A stretch of DNA of 64,000 bases, taken from the IMG/VR virus record IMGVR_UViG_3300043409_001318, positions 1 to 64,000 of that record; one strand, given 5' to 3'. Below are positions 8,449-17,754 of the stretch, one piece after another. Made by a program: the position numbers and the translations under genes. This DNA comes from a virus. Below the pieces are notes generated by a model that did no database searches, was not told where the DNA came from, and worked only from the letters and a program-made list of their open reading frames with translations. Position 1 is the stretch's first letter; each line of letters begins with the position of its first letter.

Positions 8449-9398
8449 TGATCGTAGATGGATTAAATATGTTTATACGGGCTTATATAACAAATCCTTC
8501 ATTATCTCCAAACGGACAACCAGTTGGAGGAGTTATTGGAACAATTAATATTATCCAAAAACTTATTAAGCAAACTCAACCAGATCAAATTGTTATTTGT
8601 TGGGATGGTGAGAATGGTTCACAAAAACGTAAAAGTATGAATAAAGATTATAAAGAAGGTCGTAATCCTATTCGTCTTAATCGTGATGTAAGAAACTTAG
8701 ACGAAAACCAAGAAATTGAAAATAGGATTTGGCAGCAAACAAGAATAGCGCAATACTTTAATAATTTTCCTATTATTCAGTTTATGTATCCCAACATTGA
8801 AGCAGATGATTTAATTTCTTATGTTGCTACTCATTCTCATTATAGAGATTGGCAGAAAGTAATTGTATCCTCAGACAAAGATTTTATACAACTTGTTAAT
8901 GATAAAACTATTTTGTTTAGACCAATTCAAGAGCAAATTTTAACTACTAAGAAGATATTAACAGAATTTGGTGTTCATCCAAATAACTTTGCTTTGGCTA
9001 GGGCTGTTTCTGGTGATGCCTCCGACAATCTTAAAGGAGTTGGAGGGGTAGGAATGAAAACTCTTGCCAAGCGTGTTCCAATTCTTCAATCAAGTGAATT
9101 CTGCACGATAGATAAACTTGTTGAGTATTGTGCTAACCAAGATCAAAAGATTAAATGCTTTACCTCAATCGCATCAAACCGTGAGGCGATTAGCGACAAC
9201 TATCGCATCATGCAGTTAGCTTCTCCTCAAGTTTCATATCAAGTTAAAAGTCATATGAATGAAACGTTAGATACTTTTGAACCATTATTAAATCAATTAG
9301 AATATAAAAAAATGTCTATTCAAGATGGATTTGGAACGGTAGATCATACATTACTTATTACAACTATGAAGAGATTTGTGGCAAATGGAACTATATAA
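8436..9398 (+). CDS. 5'-3' exonuclease / RNase H-like flap nuclease
   Basis: Structure-specific 5'-nuclease of the FEN/T4 RNase H/Pol I N-domain family, expected to remove RNA primers and flaps. Visible motifs, in order: N-terminal LMIVDGLNMFIRAY (first metal Asp), a ICWDGENGSQKRK stretch in the DNA-clamp arch region, EADDLISY, VSSDKDFIQLV, and GDASDNLKGVGGVGMKT, the H2TH region with metal-binding Asp residues and the GVGGVG hairpin. The length (320 aa) matches T4 RNase H (305 aa). It complements the polymerase at 675, which lacks this domain. Confidence 0.9.
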   Translation: MPRLMIVDGLNMFIRAYITNPSLSPNGQPVGGVIGTINIIQKLIKQTQPDQIVICWDGENGSQKRKSMNKDYKEGRNPIRLNRDVRNLDENQEIENRIWQQTRIAQYFNNFPIIQFMYPNIEADDLISYVATHSHYRDWQKVIVSSDKDFIQLVNDKTILFRPIQEQILTTKKILTEFGVHPNNFALARAVSGDASDNLKGVGGVGMKTLAKRVPILQSSEFCTIDKLVEYCANQDQKIKCFTSIASNREAISDNYRIMQLASPQVSYQVKSHMNETLDTFEPLLNQLEYKKMSIQDGFGTVDHTLLITTMKRFVANGTI

Positions 9399-9401
9399 TG
9401 T

Positions 9402-10694
9402 ATGAACCAAAAATTAATATTAGAGAACTGGCGTAAATTTCTTAAAGAAGAATTAACCACAACACAACCAAGCGTATCAACAGCAAATGTTATTGATAAC
9501 AGTCAACAACAAGAAGAAGAAAAAATAGTAAGTGTCACGGCTGCAATAAATTCTAGTATAGAAACTGCTTTAAAATCACAAGAAGAAGTGATAAAAACAA
9601 TACCTAATAAACAAGCTGTAAAAGATTCTATTAAAAATTTAATAGATAAAATTCAACTAAGAGAAGAAAAGAATAAGAAAAATGCTGATGCCCAGCAACT
9701 TGATGTAAGAAATCCTAATTCAATACTTCCATTAATGAAAAAGTATTCTAAAATGCCTTCTGGTAGTCCCGGCCCAGATCAGATAACAAAGCAAAATTTA
9801 GCAAAAGACGAAACAAAAAAATTAATAGCTTCTTTACCTAGTACAAAAACAAATCCAACGCAAGCATTTATATCTTTGTTTAATATTTTTAATTCAGTTT
9901 TGTCTGAGGAAGATAAAGCTGAGGTTGCACAAGCATTAGAAAGATTACAACAAGCAGCATCCGAAACAACATCACAAGTTAAAGAAAATCTTGGAGTAAA
10001 AGCTTATCTTACGTTCCAAGATACTTTAAGTAAAATTGGAGGTGGTAGCGAAGCAAAAGGTATTGCTAAATTTGGTAACGGAGCTTTGATAATGGCTATA
10101 ACTGCTGGTATATTTTGTTTTATGAACGGTGATGCAGGCACAGCGGGCGGGATAGTAGCAGCAATACCTAAATTAATCTCCTCTTCAAAATCATCTGATA
10201 TACTTGGAATTATAGGTGCTGGTGCTGAAGCAGTTCAAGAAGCAAAGAAATCTAAATCTGGTGACCGCTGCACAAGAATAGCAAAACGTAAATATGATGT
10301 TTGGCCCTCTGCTTATGCTTCTGGAGCCGTTGTAAGGTGTCGTCAAGGAAAGATTTGGAAAGGCGTAAGCGAAAATGCCTCCAATCAAGAAATTGACGAC
10401 GCTTTATTATTAGAAGAAATAGAAGTAATAGAAGAAGCAAAAAAAAAAGCTTATAAACCAAACTTCTCAAAAGAAAAAGAACAAGGTCTTCACGGATGGT
10501 TTGCGAGAAATGATGGAAAAGGTTGGGTAAATTGTAGAACTGGTGGTCCTTGTGGAAGAGATAATGCTGATAAAGGTGGCAAATATCCAGCTTGCAGACC
10601 AACAAAAGCACAATGTAAATCTGCTGGTAAAGGCCCATTAAGAAAAAAGAAATCTTCTTCTCCAATATCGTGGACAAAAAAGAAAAAGGACTAA
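9402..10694 (+). CDS. Tagged protein with hydrophobic centre and DUF5872-like Cys modules
   Basis: The start LILENWRKFLKEE is the shared N-terminal tag with an L-x-E site. A long Gln/Lys/Glu-rich helical part follows, then a hydrophobic stretch at about residues 225-260 that may insert in a membrane. Two modules end the protein: CTRIAKRKYDVWPSAYASGA with a partner Cys, and GLHGWFARNDGKGW with several Cys and GGPCGR. Both occur in marine-phage proteins grouped as DUF5872. The function is unknown; packaging in the virion is inferred from the tag. The ATG lies immediately after an ACTATATAAT sequence. Confidence 0.6.
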   Translation: MNQKLILENWRKFLKEELTTTQPSVSTANVIDNSQQQEEEKIVSVTAAINSSIETALKSQEEVIKTIPNKQAVKDSIKNLIDKIQLREEKNKKNADAQQLDVRNPNSILPLMKKYSKMPSGSPGPDQITKQNLAKDETKKLIASLPSTKTNPTQAFISLFNIFNSVLSEEDKAEVAQALERLQQAASETTSQVKENLGVKAYLTFQDTLSKIGGGSEAKGIAKFGNGALIMAITAGIFCFMNGDAGTAGGIVAAIPKLISSSKSSDILGIIGAGAEAVQEAKKSKSGDRCTRIAKRKYDVWPSAYASGAVVRCRQGKIWKGVSENASNQEIDDALLLEEIEVIEEAKKKAYKPNFSKEKEQGLHGWFARNDGKGWVNCRTGGPCGRDNADKGGKYPACRPTKAQCKSAGKGPLRKKKSSSPISWTKKKKD

Positions 10695-10701
10695 TTATAA
10701 T

Positions 10702-11454
10702 ATGACTAAATTTTCATCATTCAAAGAACAACAATTATTAACAGAAAGTTGGAGAAGATACAATAATATATTGGAAGAACAGGGCGAACCAGTTAAACCA
10801 AGCACTTATAACTCTAATAATAACGAAGATGAAGAAGAAGAAATATCTAAACCAGCGCAAAAAGATTTAAAAGCTTTCCAAGATAGACAACCTCAAATAA
10901 GCAATTTTACTCCACAAATAATATCCCAAAAAATAATTGAATTTTTAAAAACATTAAAAGGATTTGATTTACAAAAAAATAATGCTGTTGTTTTGAACTC
11001 ATTAAGAATACTAACAAATGAATTCACAAATGTATCTTCAAATCAAACAAAAAAACCAGTAGACAAACAAGCAATAAAACAACAATACTCACTACAACCA
11101 GCAAAACCAGCATTAGAAGAATCAATTTATGACAATGCTACATTAGAAGATGGAACTCTTGCTTGCCCTGCTTGCTTGGAGGAGTTACTTGAAAGTGATA
11201 GAACCCTTATTCAAGAAGCTAAATATCAAGGTAAAACCGTTACGCTTAATAAACCAATGAAAGGTGATGTTAAGAAATCAAAAGTTTATGTAAAGAACGG
11301 AAAAGGTAATGTTGTAAAAGTAAACTTTGGCGACAAGAATATGACAATTAAAAAGAATATACCAGCAAGACGTAAATCTTTTAGAGCCAGACATAAGTGT
11401 GATCAAAAGAAAGATAAAACTTCCGCTGGTTACTGGTCTTGTAAAGCTTGGTAG
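10702..11454 (+). CDS. Tagged protein with Cys-rich C-terminal module
   Basis: The start contains LLTESWRRYNNILEEQ, a variant of the shared tag with L-x-E sites. A low-complexity Asn/Glu/Gln segment follows. The C-terminal 70 residues hold MTIKKNIPARRKSFRARH, then Cys and a final GYWSCKAW, a module repeated in DUF5872-type phage proteins. It is basic and Cys-containing, so nucleic acid binding is possible but unproven. The gene directly follows its relative at 9402, and ACTAATTATAATATG overlaps its start. Confidence 0.6.
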   Translation: MTKFSSFKEQQLLTESWRRYNNILEEQGEPVKPSTYNSNNNEDEEEEISKPAQKDLKAFQDRQPQISNFTPQIISQKIIEFLKTLKGFDLQKNNAVVLNSLRILTNEFTNVSSNQTKKPVDKQAIKQQYSLQPAKPALEESIYDNATLEDGTLACPACLEELLESDRTLIQEAKYQGKTVTLNKPMKGDVKKSKVYVKNGKGNVVKVNFGDKNMTIKKNIPARRKSFRARHKCDQKKDKTSAGYWSCKAW

Positions 11455-11483
11455 TTGACTTTCTTCCTTAGCCGTATTACTCT
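11455..11483 (+). promoter_or_regulatory. Possible promoter for the helicase/RNR operon
   Basis: TTGACT at 11455-11460 overlaps the stop of the gene before. TACTCT 17 bases later (11478-11483) is a weak -10 box; TATTAC at 11475 is a second candidate but too close. The helicase ATG follows at 11506. Confidence 0.45.
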
Positions 11484-11505
11484 CTAATTCCCAATAAGGT
11501 GTCTT

Positions 11506-12897
11506 ATGACAACAACAATCGAAAGAAACGATTTCAGTCGTTTTGGCCGCGCTTTTCAAGAAAATCTGGTTCAACTGATTTTGCTTGATCGTCCTTTTAG
11601 CGATCAAATTCGTGAAGTATTCTCAACAGAATTTCTTGAACTTAAATATCTACAATCTTTTGTAAATATTATCTTTAGTTATAAAGATAAATACAAGATC
11701 CATCCTACGTTTGATATTATGACTACGCTTGTTCGTACAGGTCTTGAAGATCAAAACGAAACAGTCCAAAAGCAAGTTCGTGACTTCTTTGCTCGTATTC
11801 ACGATAAGGAACCAGAGGGTGCCCAATTTATCAAAGAAACTTCACTTGATTTCTGTAAAAAACAGAAGTTGAAGGAAGCTATGTTGAAATCTGTTAAACT
11901 TCTTCAAACTGCTTCTTTTGATGAAATCTCAAAGACAATTAACGAAGCTCTAAAACTTGGCACTACCTCCGATTTTGGTTACGATTATCTTGTTGACTTT
12001 GAGAAAAGATTTCAACTTAAATCTCGTAATCCTCTATCAATGGGTTGGGCTGAGATTGATGAAATTTGTAAGGGTGGTCTTGGTTCTGGTGAGCTTGGAG
12101 TTGTAATTGCTCCTACAGGTGCTGGTAAATCAATGGTTCTTGTTCATCTTGGAACAGAAGCTATTAAAGCTGGTAAAACCGTTATTCATTATACCTTAGA
12201 ACTTGCTGACTCTGTTGTGGCTTCTCGCTATGATAGTTGCCTTACAGGTATTGAATTGAAAGATCTATTTTCATTCAAGGAACAAATTTTTCAATCAGTT
12301 CAAAATCTTGAAGGTAAATTGATTGTTAAGGAATATCCTACAAAATCAGCTTCTACCAATACTATCAAAATTCATCTTGAAAAGTTAAAGATGAAGGGCA
12401 TTAAGCCCGATATGATTATTGTTGACTACGGAGATCTTCTTCGTCCAATTTCAAACCAAAAAGAAAAAAGACAAGAACTTGAATCTATTTATGAAGAGTT
12501 GAGAGGATTAGCACAAGAAAATAGTTGCCCTGTTTGGACCGCATCACAAACAAATCGTTCTGGTCTAAACGCAGAAGTTATTACTATGGAAAGCATTAGC
12601 GAAGCATTTAATAAGTGCTTTGTAGCAGACTTTATTTGTTCTGTATCTCGCACAATAGAAGATAAGGCATCTAATACCGGTCGTATCTTTATTGCTAAAA
12701 ATCGTAATGGACCAGATGGAATTGTTTATCCAATCTTCATGGATACTTCTAATGTTAAGATTAAGATTTTACCATCGACAGGTGAGACACCATCGAGTAT
12801 ATTGGTAAAGAATTCAAAAGAACAAGAAGACAACTTGAAGAAGAAGTATTCAAAGTATAAGAAAAAATCTAAAACAGAAGGAGTAGAAGATGTTTAA
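11506..12897 (+). CDS. Replicative DNA helicase, DnaB/gp41-like
   Basis: A hexameric helicase that should unwind DNA ahead of the polymerase. The C-terminal RecA-like domain has Walker A APTGAGKS (residues 202-209, Lys208), a following HYTLELADSVVASRY (DnaB motif 1a region), IIVDYGDLL (Walker B) and a TASQTNRSG stretch (motif 3). The N-terminal 150 residues are helical and short, as in phage gp41 proteins. The length is 463 aa, against 475 for T4 gp41. A primase is not recognisable in this window. The gene overlaps the ribonucleotide reductase gene by 8 bases. Confidence 0.9.
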   Translation: MTTTIERNDFSRFGRAFQENLVQLILLDRPFSDQIREVFSTEFLELKYLQSFVNIIFSYKDKYKIHPTFDIMTTLVRTGLEDQNETVQKQVRDFFARIHDKEPEGAQFIKETSLDFCKKQKLKEAMLKSVKLLQTASFDEISKTINEALKLGTTSDFGYDYLVDFEKRFQLKSRNPLSMGWAEIDEICKGGLGSGELGVVIAPTGAGKSMVLVHLGTEAIKAGKTVIHYTLELADSVVASRYDSCLTGIELKDLFSFKEQIFQSVQNLEGKLIVKEYPTKSASTNTIKIHLEKLKMKGIKPDMIIVDYGDLLRPISNQKEKRQELESIYEELRGLAQENSCPVWTASQTNRSGLNAEVITMESISEAFNKCFVADFICSVSRTIEDKASNTGRIFIAKNRNGPDGIVYPIFMDTSNVKIKILPSTGETPSSILVKNSKEQEDNLKKKYSKYKKKSKTEGVEDV

Positions 12898-15295
12898 CAG
12901 AGAACAAGTAAACGCAGATAGCTTGTCATATTTTAATGGTGACGAACTTGCTGCTAATGTATTTACCACCAAATATGCTTTAAAAGCAAAAAATGGTAAG
13001 TATTTAGAATCAAATCCAAATCAAATGCACCAACGTATAGCCAAAGAATTTGCTCGTATTGAAGAAAAGTTTGGTGGCGATACTCAACTTGATTATGATA
13101 CAATTTACAATGATATTAAAAACTTTGGTTTTATCGTTCCACAAGGTTCGCCTATGTATGGAATTGGTAATAATGAGACGGTAGCATCACTATCAAATTG
13201 TGTTGTAGTTGCTTCACCAGAAGATAATGTTTCATCAATTATGGATTCTGGTAAGTATCTTGCTAATTTGTTTAAACGTCGTTGTGGAGTAGGTGTTGAT
13301 ATTTCAAACCTACGCCCAGAAGGAATGATTGTAAATAATTCAGCAGGCACCACAACAGGTGCTTGGTCTTTTGCTGACTTCTATTCTTATGTTTGTAGAA
13401 TGATCGGACAAAATGGTCGTCGTGGTGCTCTTATGATTTCTATTGATGTAAGACACCCAGATGTATTTAAATTCGTTAAGATGAAACAAGACTTAACAAA
13501 GGTAACAGGCGCAAATGTTTCAATTAAAATCTCAGACGACTTTATGGAAGCGGTGGAGCAAGATCAAGATTTTACTTTGCGATTTCCTGTTGATTCCATT
13601 ACTCCTACTTATTCTACGACTATTAGAGCCAGAGAGTTATGGAAGGATATTGTTGATTCCGCGACAAAAACAGCAGAACCCGGACTCTTAATGTGGGGAA
13701 ATATTGAGAAATATCTTCCAGCAGAAAGTTATAAAGATCATGGATTTAAAACACTTACAACTAATCCTTGTGGTGAAATCCCTCTTTCTGCTTATGACTC
13801 TTGCCGACTTATCTCAATAAATCTTAAATCATTTGTAGTAAATTCGTTCGATGATAATGCTTATTTTGATTTTGCTAAATTTGAAGTAGTTTCTAAACGT
13901 GCTATGCGCCTTTCGGACGATCTTATTGAACTTGAAATTGAAAAACTTACAAAGATTTTAAATGCTTGCGATACACCAGACGAAAAAGAACTTTGGACTA
14001 ACTTACTTAAAGCTTGTGTTAATGGACGTAGAACAGGTCTTGGAACACACGGATTAGCTGATGCCTTGGCTTGTATGAATATGCCTTATGATTCAGCAGA
14101 AGCACTTGTAATGATTGATAATATTTATCGCACTCTTAAAGAAACTGCTTATGAAGAGTCAGCTTCACTTGCTAAAGAACGTGGTTCCTTCCCTGTATTT
14201 GATTGGGAGCTTGAAAAAGATAATGCTTTTATTAAATCTCTCCCAATTCATATTCAAAATGGAATTAAGACATTTGGACGTAGAAATATCAGCATCCTAA
14301 CAAATGCTCCAACTGGTTCTGTTTCAATTATGTCTCAAACTTCTTCTGGACTTGAACCAGTATTCCGTAATTTCTATATTCGTCGTCGTAAACTTTCTCA
14401 TAACGAGCAAGATCAAATGGCAGCGTTTGTAGATGCTATGGGAGATAAATGGACTGAATATAAAGTTTATCATCATAACGTCCAACAATACTTAAAGAAC
14501 TTTGATACACAAAATATACCAGCATTTTTTACGGAGTCCGATGGTATTGATTGGAAACGTCGTGTTGAAATTCAAAGTGTAATTCAAAAACATATCGATC
14601 ACTCAATTTCTTCTACAATCAATCTTCCAAAAGGAACAAGTCCAGATGTAGTGTCGGAACTTTATCGTCTTGGATGGAAACTTGGACTTAAAGGGGTTAC
14701 CGTATATGTTGATGGTTCACGCGATGGTGTATTGATTACAGAAACAAAGAAAGAAGATTTCCCACAGCACAATGCTCCAAAACGTCCTCAAACACTTGAA
14801 ACTGATATTCACAATGTCACGGTAAAAGGCGAGAAGTGGACTATTCTTGTTGGTTTAATGAACGACAAGCCTTATGAAGTTCTTGGAGGATCAAATAAAA
14901 TTGTAGACCTTCCAAAGAACGCAAAGAAAGGAGAACTTGTAAAAGTATCTACTGGTAAAAATCAAGCTCGTTATGATTTGGTAGTTGATGATTTAACTAT
15001 TAAAGATGTATCCAAAGTCTTTGATAATCCAAATCATTCAGCCTTTACACGTTTGCTTTCTCTTTCACTTCGTCATGGTGCTCCAATCAATTATGTTGTA
15101 GAACAAATGCAGAAAGAGCAAGATGCTGATATGTTCTCATTTGCTCGTTCAATCGCAAGAGTTCTAAAACACTATGTTCCAGACGGTACAAAAGCCACAG
15201 GAAGCAAAACTTGTGGAGAATGTAATTCAACCAATTTAATTTATCAAGATGGTTGTGTTTCATGCTCGGATTGTGGAAATAGTAAATGCGGATAG
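12890..15295 (+). CDS. nrdJ: Class II (B12-dependent) ribonucleotide reductase
   Basis: Reduces ribonucleotides to deoxyribonucleotides. The conserved active-site segment NPCGE lies at residues 292-296, and SNCVVVA near residue 105 gives the first redox Cys. The glycyl-barrel core (RCGVGVDISNLRP, RRGALMISIDVRHPDV) is intact. The last 25 residues are a Cys-rich tail (C-x2-C, C-x2-C-x2-C, final C), typical of adenosylcobalamin-dependent NrdJ and absent from class I NrdA. No nrdB gene is near, which agrees with class II. At 801 aa it is a complete enzyme. It depends on host cobalamin. Confidence 0.9.
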   Translation: MFNREQVNADSLSYFNGDELAANVFTTKYALKAKNGKYLESNPNQMHQRIAKEFARIEEKFGGDTQLDYDTIYNDIKNFGFIVPQGSPMYGIGNNETVASLSNCVVVASPEDNVSSIMDSGKYLANLFKRRCGVGVDISNLRPEGMIVNNSAGTTTGAWSFADFYSYVCRMIGQNGRRGALMISIDVRHPDVFKFVKMKQDLTKVTGANVSIKISDDFMEAVEQDQDFTLRFPVDSITPTYSTTIRARELWKDIVDSATKTAEPGLLMWGNIEKYLPAESYKDHGFKTLTTNPCGEIPLSAYDSCRLISINLKSFVVNSFDDNAYFDFAKFEVVSKRAMRLSDDLIELEIEKLTKILNACDTPDEKELWTNLLKACVNGRRTGLGTHGLADALACMNMPYDSAEALVMIDNIYRTLKETAYEESASLAKERGSFPVFDWELEKDNAFIKSLPIHIQNGIKTFGRRNISILTNAPTGSVSIMSQTSSGLEPVFRNFYIRRRKLSHNEQDQMAAFVDAMGDKWTEYKVYHHNVQQYLKNFDTQNIPAFFTESDGIDWKRRVEIQSVIQKHIDHSISSTINLPKGTSPDVVSELYRLGWKLGLKGVTVYVDGSRDGVLITETKKEDFPQHNAPKRPQTLETDIHNVTVKGEKWTILVGLMNDKPYEVLGGSNKIVDLPKNAKKGELVKVSTGKNQARYDLVVDDLTIKDVSKVFDNPNHSAFTRLLSLSLRHGAPINYVVEQMQKEQDADMFSFARSIARVLKHYVPDGTKATGSKTCGECNSTNLIYQDGCVSCSDCGNSKCG

Positions 15296-15304
15296 TTTAA
15301 AAAC

Positions 15305-15333
15305 TTGACGATAGCCTCCATGTTGGTTATTTT
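15305..15333 (+). promoter_or_regulatory. Sigma70-like promoter
   Basis: TTGACG (15305-15310), 17-base spacer, TATTTT (15328-15333). The -10 box begins at the last base of the left arm of the hairpin described next and runs into its loop. Confidence 0.6.
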
Positions 15334-15360
15334 AATAGTAATCAATATGGAGGTTATTTT
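15313..15360 (+). terminator. Hairpin: terminator after nrdJ that also holds the next SD site
   Basis: A 16-bp stem with three G-T pairs (15313-15328 with 15340-15355) is followed by ATTTTTA. The right arm contains GGAGG (15349-15353), the SD site of the gene starting at 15362. The hairpin could therefore both end nrdJ transcripts and block translation of read-through RNA. Confidence 0.65.
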
Positions 15361-15361
15361 T

Positions 15362-15589
15362 ATGTCTATCAAATGCAATCATTTAGTTCCAAATGGAGAA
15401 CAATATGAAAAATGTAATGTTGGAGAACCAAATAGTAAAACACATTACTGGATACCAACAGGAAATATAGAAGCTAAATTTAATAACACAATTAAAATTG
15501 ATTTTATTTGTAAATATTGTGATAAAAGAACTACAAGTTTTTTAAATAAAGAAGAATATGAATTAAACAAAAGAATAATAGGTGCATAA
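15362..15589 (+). CDS. Small Cys/His protein, possible zinc finger
   Basis: The 75-aa protein starts MSIKCNHLVPNGEQYEKC and ends with C-K-Y-C, giving two Cys/His pairs that could hold a zinc ion. The ATG at 15362 is preferred because GGAGG lies 8 bases upstream; the frame extends further up but only into the promoter region. The stop overlaps the next ATG. The role is unknown. Confidence 0.65.
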   Translation: MSIKCNHLVPNGEQYEKCNVGEPNSKTHYWIPTGNIEAKFNNTIKIDFICKYCDKRTTSFLNKEEYELNKRIIGA

Positions 15590-15864
15590 TGTATTATCTA
15601 TCCCCACGAAACAACTACTTGCTAATAGAACCCTTAGAGGTTATAGAAGAGAAACCCCAGCAAGCTTTCCTTCTTCCAACTGATTACAAGCAAAAGGAAA
15701 GCCCATATAAAGTAATGCGGGTTATTGAAGATGCTAATGATAAATACGGACCAGAAAGTTTAATTTTGGTTCCTTCGCATATGATTGAGGAAGTTGAAAT
15801 AGAAAGCCAAAAGCACTACCTCATCCCACAGAATTATGTTATTGCTACCGTCACCAAGGAGTAG
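15589..15864 (+). CDS. Putative GroES-like co-chaperonin
   Basis: A 91-aa protein of the size of GroES (97 aa). It follows the GroES plan: an N-terminal strand (RNNYLLIEPLEV), a proline/Gln-rich mobile-loop-like section (EEKPQQAFLLP), then strands ending YLIPQNYVIATV. It lacks a clear GroES signature, but so does T4 gp31. A GroEL homologue in the same genome (32752) makes a partner role likely. This is an inference from length, pattern and the second gene; a structure prediction would settle it. Confidence 0.6.
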   Translation: MYYLSPRNNYLLIEPLEVIEEKPQQAFLLPTDYKQKESPYKVMRVIEDANDKYGPESLILVPSHMIEEVEIESQKHYLIPQNYVIATVTKE

Positions 15865-15866
15865 GA

Positions 15867-16130
15867 ATGTCACAACAAGTCGTAATGTCAAAAGAAGATA
15901 ATATTGGAAGTTATATCCGTCAGCTTGCTGCTATTGAAGAGTGTATCACCCCATTTAAGGAACAAGCAAAAGACCTTCGTAAAGATTATGTAGAAAAGGG
16001 TTGGCTTACCAAAGACGATATTAAATCAGCAGTTCGCGCTTTTAGACTTTCCAAAGCAAAGATCAATATGGATCAACTTGTAGAAAGTCATAATACACTT
16101 GTAAGTAAGAACCTTATTAGCGAGGAATAA
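15867..16130 (+). CDS. Small helical hypothetical protein
   Basis: An 87-aa, wholly helical and charged protein. The central part CITPFKEQAKDLRKDY followed by a helical turn is somewhat like the DUF2312/GapR DNA-binding family, but the match is too weak to name it. It sits 2 bases after the GroES-like gene and touches thyX (TAAATG). Confidence 0.55.
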   Translation: MSQQVVMSKEDNIGSYIRQLAAIEECITPFKEQAKDLRKDYVEKGWLTKDDIKSAVRAFRLSKAKINMDQLVESHNTLVSKNLISEE

Positions 16131-16844
16131 ATGAAATCGATTGATATTTATGGTGATGGAATTGGTAAAGTTGAACTTGTAGAAAGTATGGGTTCAGATC
16201 TTACCATTGTTAATTCAGCGCGTGTAAGTTTTGGAAAGCACAAAGAAGAGTTAGATGATAAGGATGAAAAACTTATTGATTATCTTATTCGCCATAAACA
16301 TACTTCTGTATTGGAACATTGTCTTGTAACTTTTAGATTTAAGGTTCCTTTATTTATTCGTTCTCAACATCACAGGCATCGCACTTGGTCTTACAATGAG
16401 ATTTCCAGACGATATACTGAAGAAAACTTACAATTCTATGAGCCAAAAGAATTTAGAACACAGCATAAATCAAATCGACAAGCAAGCAATACTGAACTAA
16501 TTAATCCTTGGGTAGAAGAACCAGATCAATGGATACAAGGTCGTAGAGTTGATGATGCTGTTAAAGACCACCATCAAGAAAGTGTTAACCTTTATAACAA
16601 GTTGATGGAACTTGGTGTTTGTCGTGAACAAGCAAGAGGTGTTCTTCCTCAAAATCTTTATACGGAATACTACGGAACAGCAAATTTAGGTAATCTACTT
16701 AAATTTATTGACCTTAGAACGCATGAAGGAGCACAATGGGAAATTCAAGTTGTAGCACAGGCTTGTTTAGAGATTATAAGTGATCTCTATCCAAAAACCG
16801 TAGCAGCTTATCGTCGCGTTCTTGATGAAAAAAGAAACACTTAA
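16131..16844 (+). CDS. thyX: Flavin-dependent thymidylate synthase
   Basis: Makes dTMP from dUMP using FAD, methylenetetrahydrofolate and NADPH. The ThyX signature RHRTWSYNEISRRY lies at residues 82-95 (R-H-R-x7-S). The C-terminal part has EQARGVLP and NLLKFIDLR, both typical of the nucleotide- and FAD-binding regions. The 237-aa length is normal. Together with the deaminase, dUTPase, RNR and thymidine kinase it gives the phage a complete dTTP route. The gene overlaps the next one. Confidence 0.93.
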   Translation: MKSIDIYGDGIGKVELVESMGSDLTIVNSARVSFGKHKEELDDKDEKLIDYLIRHKHTSVLEHCLVTFRFKVPLFIRSQHHRHRTWSYNEISRRYTEENLQFYEPKEFRTQHKSNRQASNTELINPWVEEPDQWIQGRRVDDAVKDHHQESVNLYNKLMELGVCREQARGVLPQNLYTEYYGTANLGNLLKFIDLRTHEGAQWEIQVVAQACLEIISDLYPKTVAAYRRVLDEKRNT

Positions 16845-17754
16845 ATACGATAAAATAGTAATAGGTTCAACCCTTGAAGGTTTGCTTTATGCTTATCTTC
16901 ATGGGTTGCCTTTATTTTATGCGGTTGCTAAAACTCCTACTGATTTTGAGACTTTGGATATTGATGATAATTTTTGGGGTTCCTTAAACCATGAAAATAT
17001 ATCAACAACAATTAAAACCAATAAAGGTGAGATTACAATAGGTTCCAGCAAGTTAGAAGTATGGAATAAATTATTCTTTTCTTTATCTATGGCTGGTTTA
17101 ATTCCATGCACAAACGTTCAATCTTTAAGAATAGATGATGAATTAGTAAAAATAACTACAAAAAATAATAGATTAATTAAAATACAACCAAAAAACATTT
17201 TGTTATTTGATGATGAAGGTGTAGAAGGTTTAACAAGAGCTTATAAAACGAATAAAAGGCTTATTGTTTATGATTGGATAATATTTCACCATTTTATGCT
17301 TAACTTTGATTTTACTATGGTTCAAACAGAATGGGATTATTGTAATAAACTTTGGTTTCTAAATCCATTAGACGCACATAGACCTTGTGATGCTTGTTTA
17401 GTATCTTATGTAAGCGGTCAAACAGAATTACAAAATGACTTGACCGATTACATATTACGGTTTACATTAAAAAATATCTTTAAAGAACACAATATGAAAG
17501 GTTCTCTTAATGGTTTTCGTCCAAATGGAGCACAAAATTATAGACCCGTAAGTTATGAATTTGTAGCAAGACAAGTTGTAAAAGAAAAACCACACTTATA
17601 TTATGATTGGGATAACGTTAAGTCTATGACCCATCTAACTATCGAAGATATACTTAAAGATAAAAATAATACCAACTATGTGATGTATAAAACATGCTCG
17701 AAATTGACACAGAAAACAGGACAAATAAAGGAAGTTTTCATCTCGCAGGTATAG
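16825..17754 (+). CDS. Unknown protein, N-terminal dinucleotide-binding-like motif
   Basis: The start YDKIVIGSTLEGLLYAY resembles the beta-alpha-beta dinucleotide-binding fold of FAD/NAD enzymes (G-x4-G), so an oxidoreductase-like origin is possible. The remaining 280 residues show no recognisable domain. ATG 16825 is used; a TTG lies one codon before. The gene overlaps thyX by 20 bases and the next gene by about 60, so the three are translationally linked. Confidence 0.55.
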   Translation: MKKETLKYDKIVIGSTLEGLLYAYLHGLPLFYAVAKTPTDFETLDIDDNFWGSLNHENISTTIKTNKGEITIGSSKLEVWNKLFFSLSMAGLIPCTNVQSLRIDDELVKITTKNNRLIKIQPKNILLFDDEGVEGLTRAYKTNKRLIVYDWIIFHHFMLNFDFTMVQTEWDYCNKLWFLNPLDAHRPCDACLVSYVSGQTELQNDLTDYILRFTLKNIFKEHNMKGSLNGFRPNGAQNYRPVSYEFVARQVVKEKPHLYYDWDNVKSMTHLTIEDILKDKNNTNYVMYKTCSKLTQKTGQIKEVFISQV

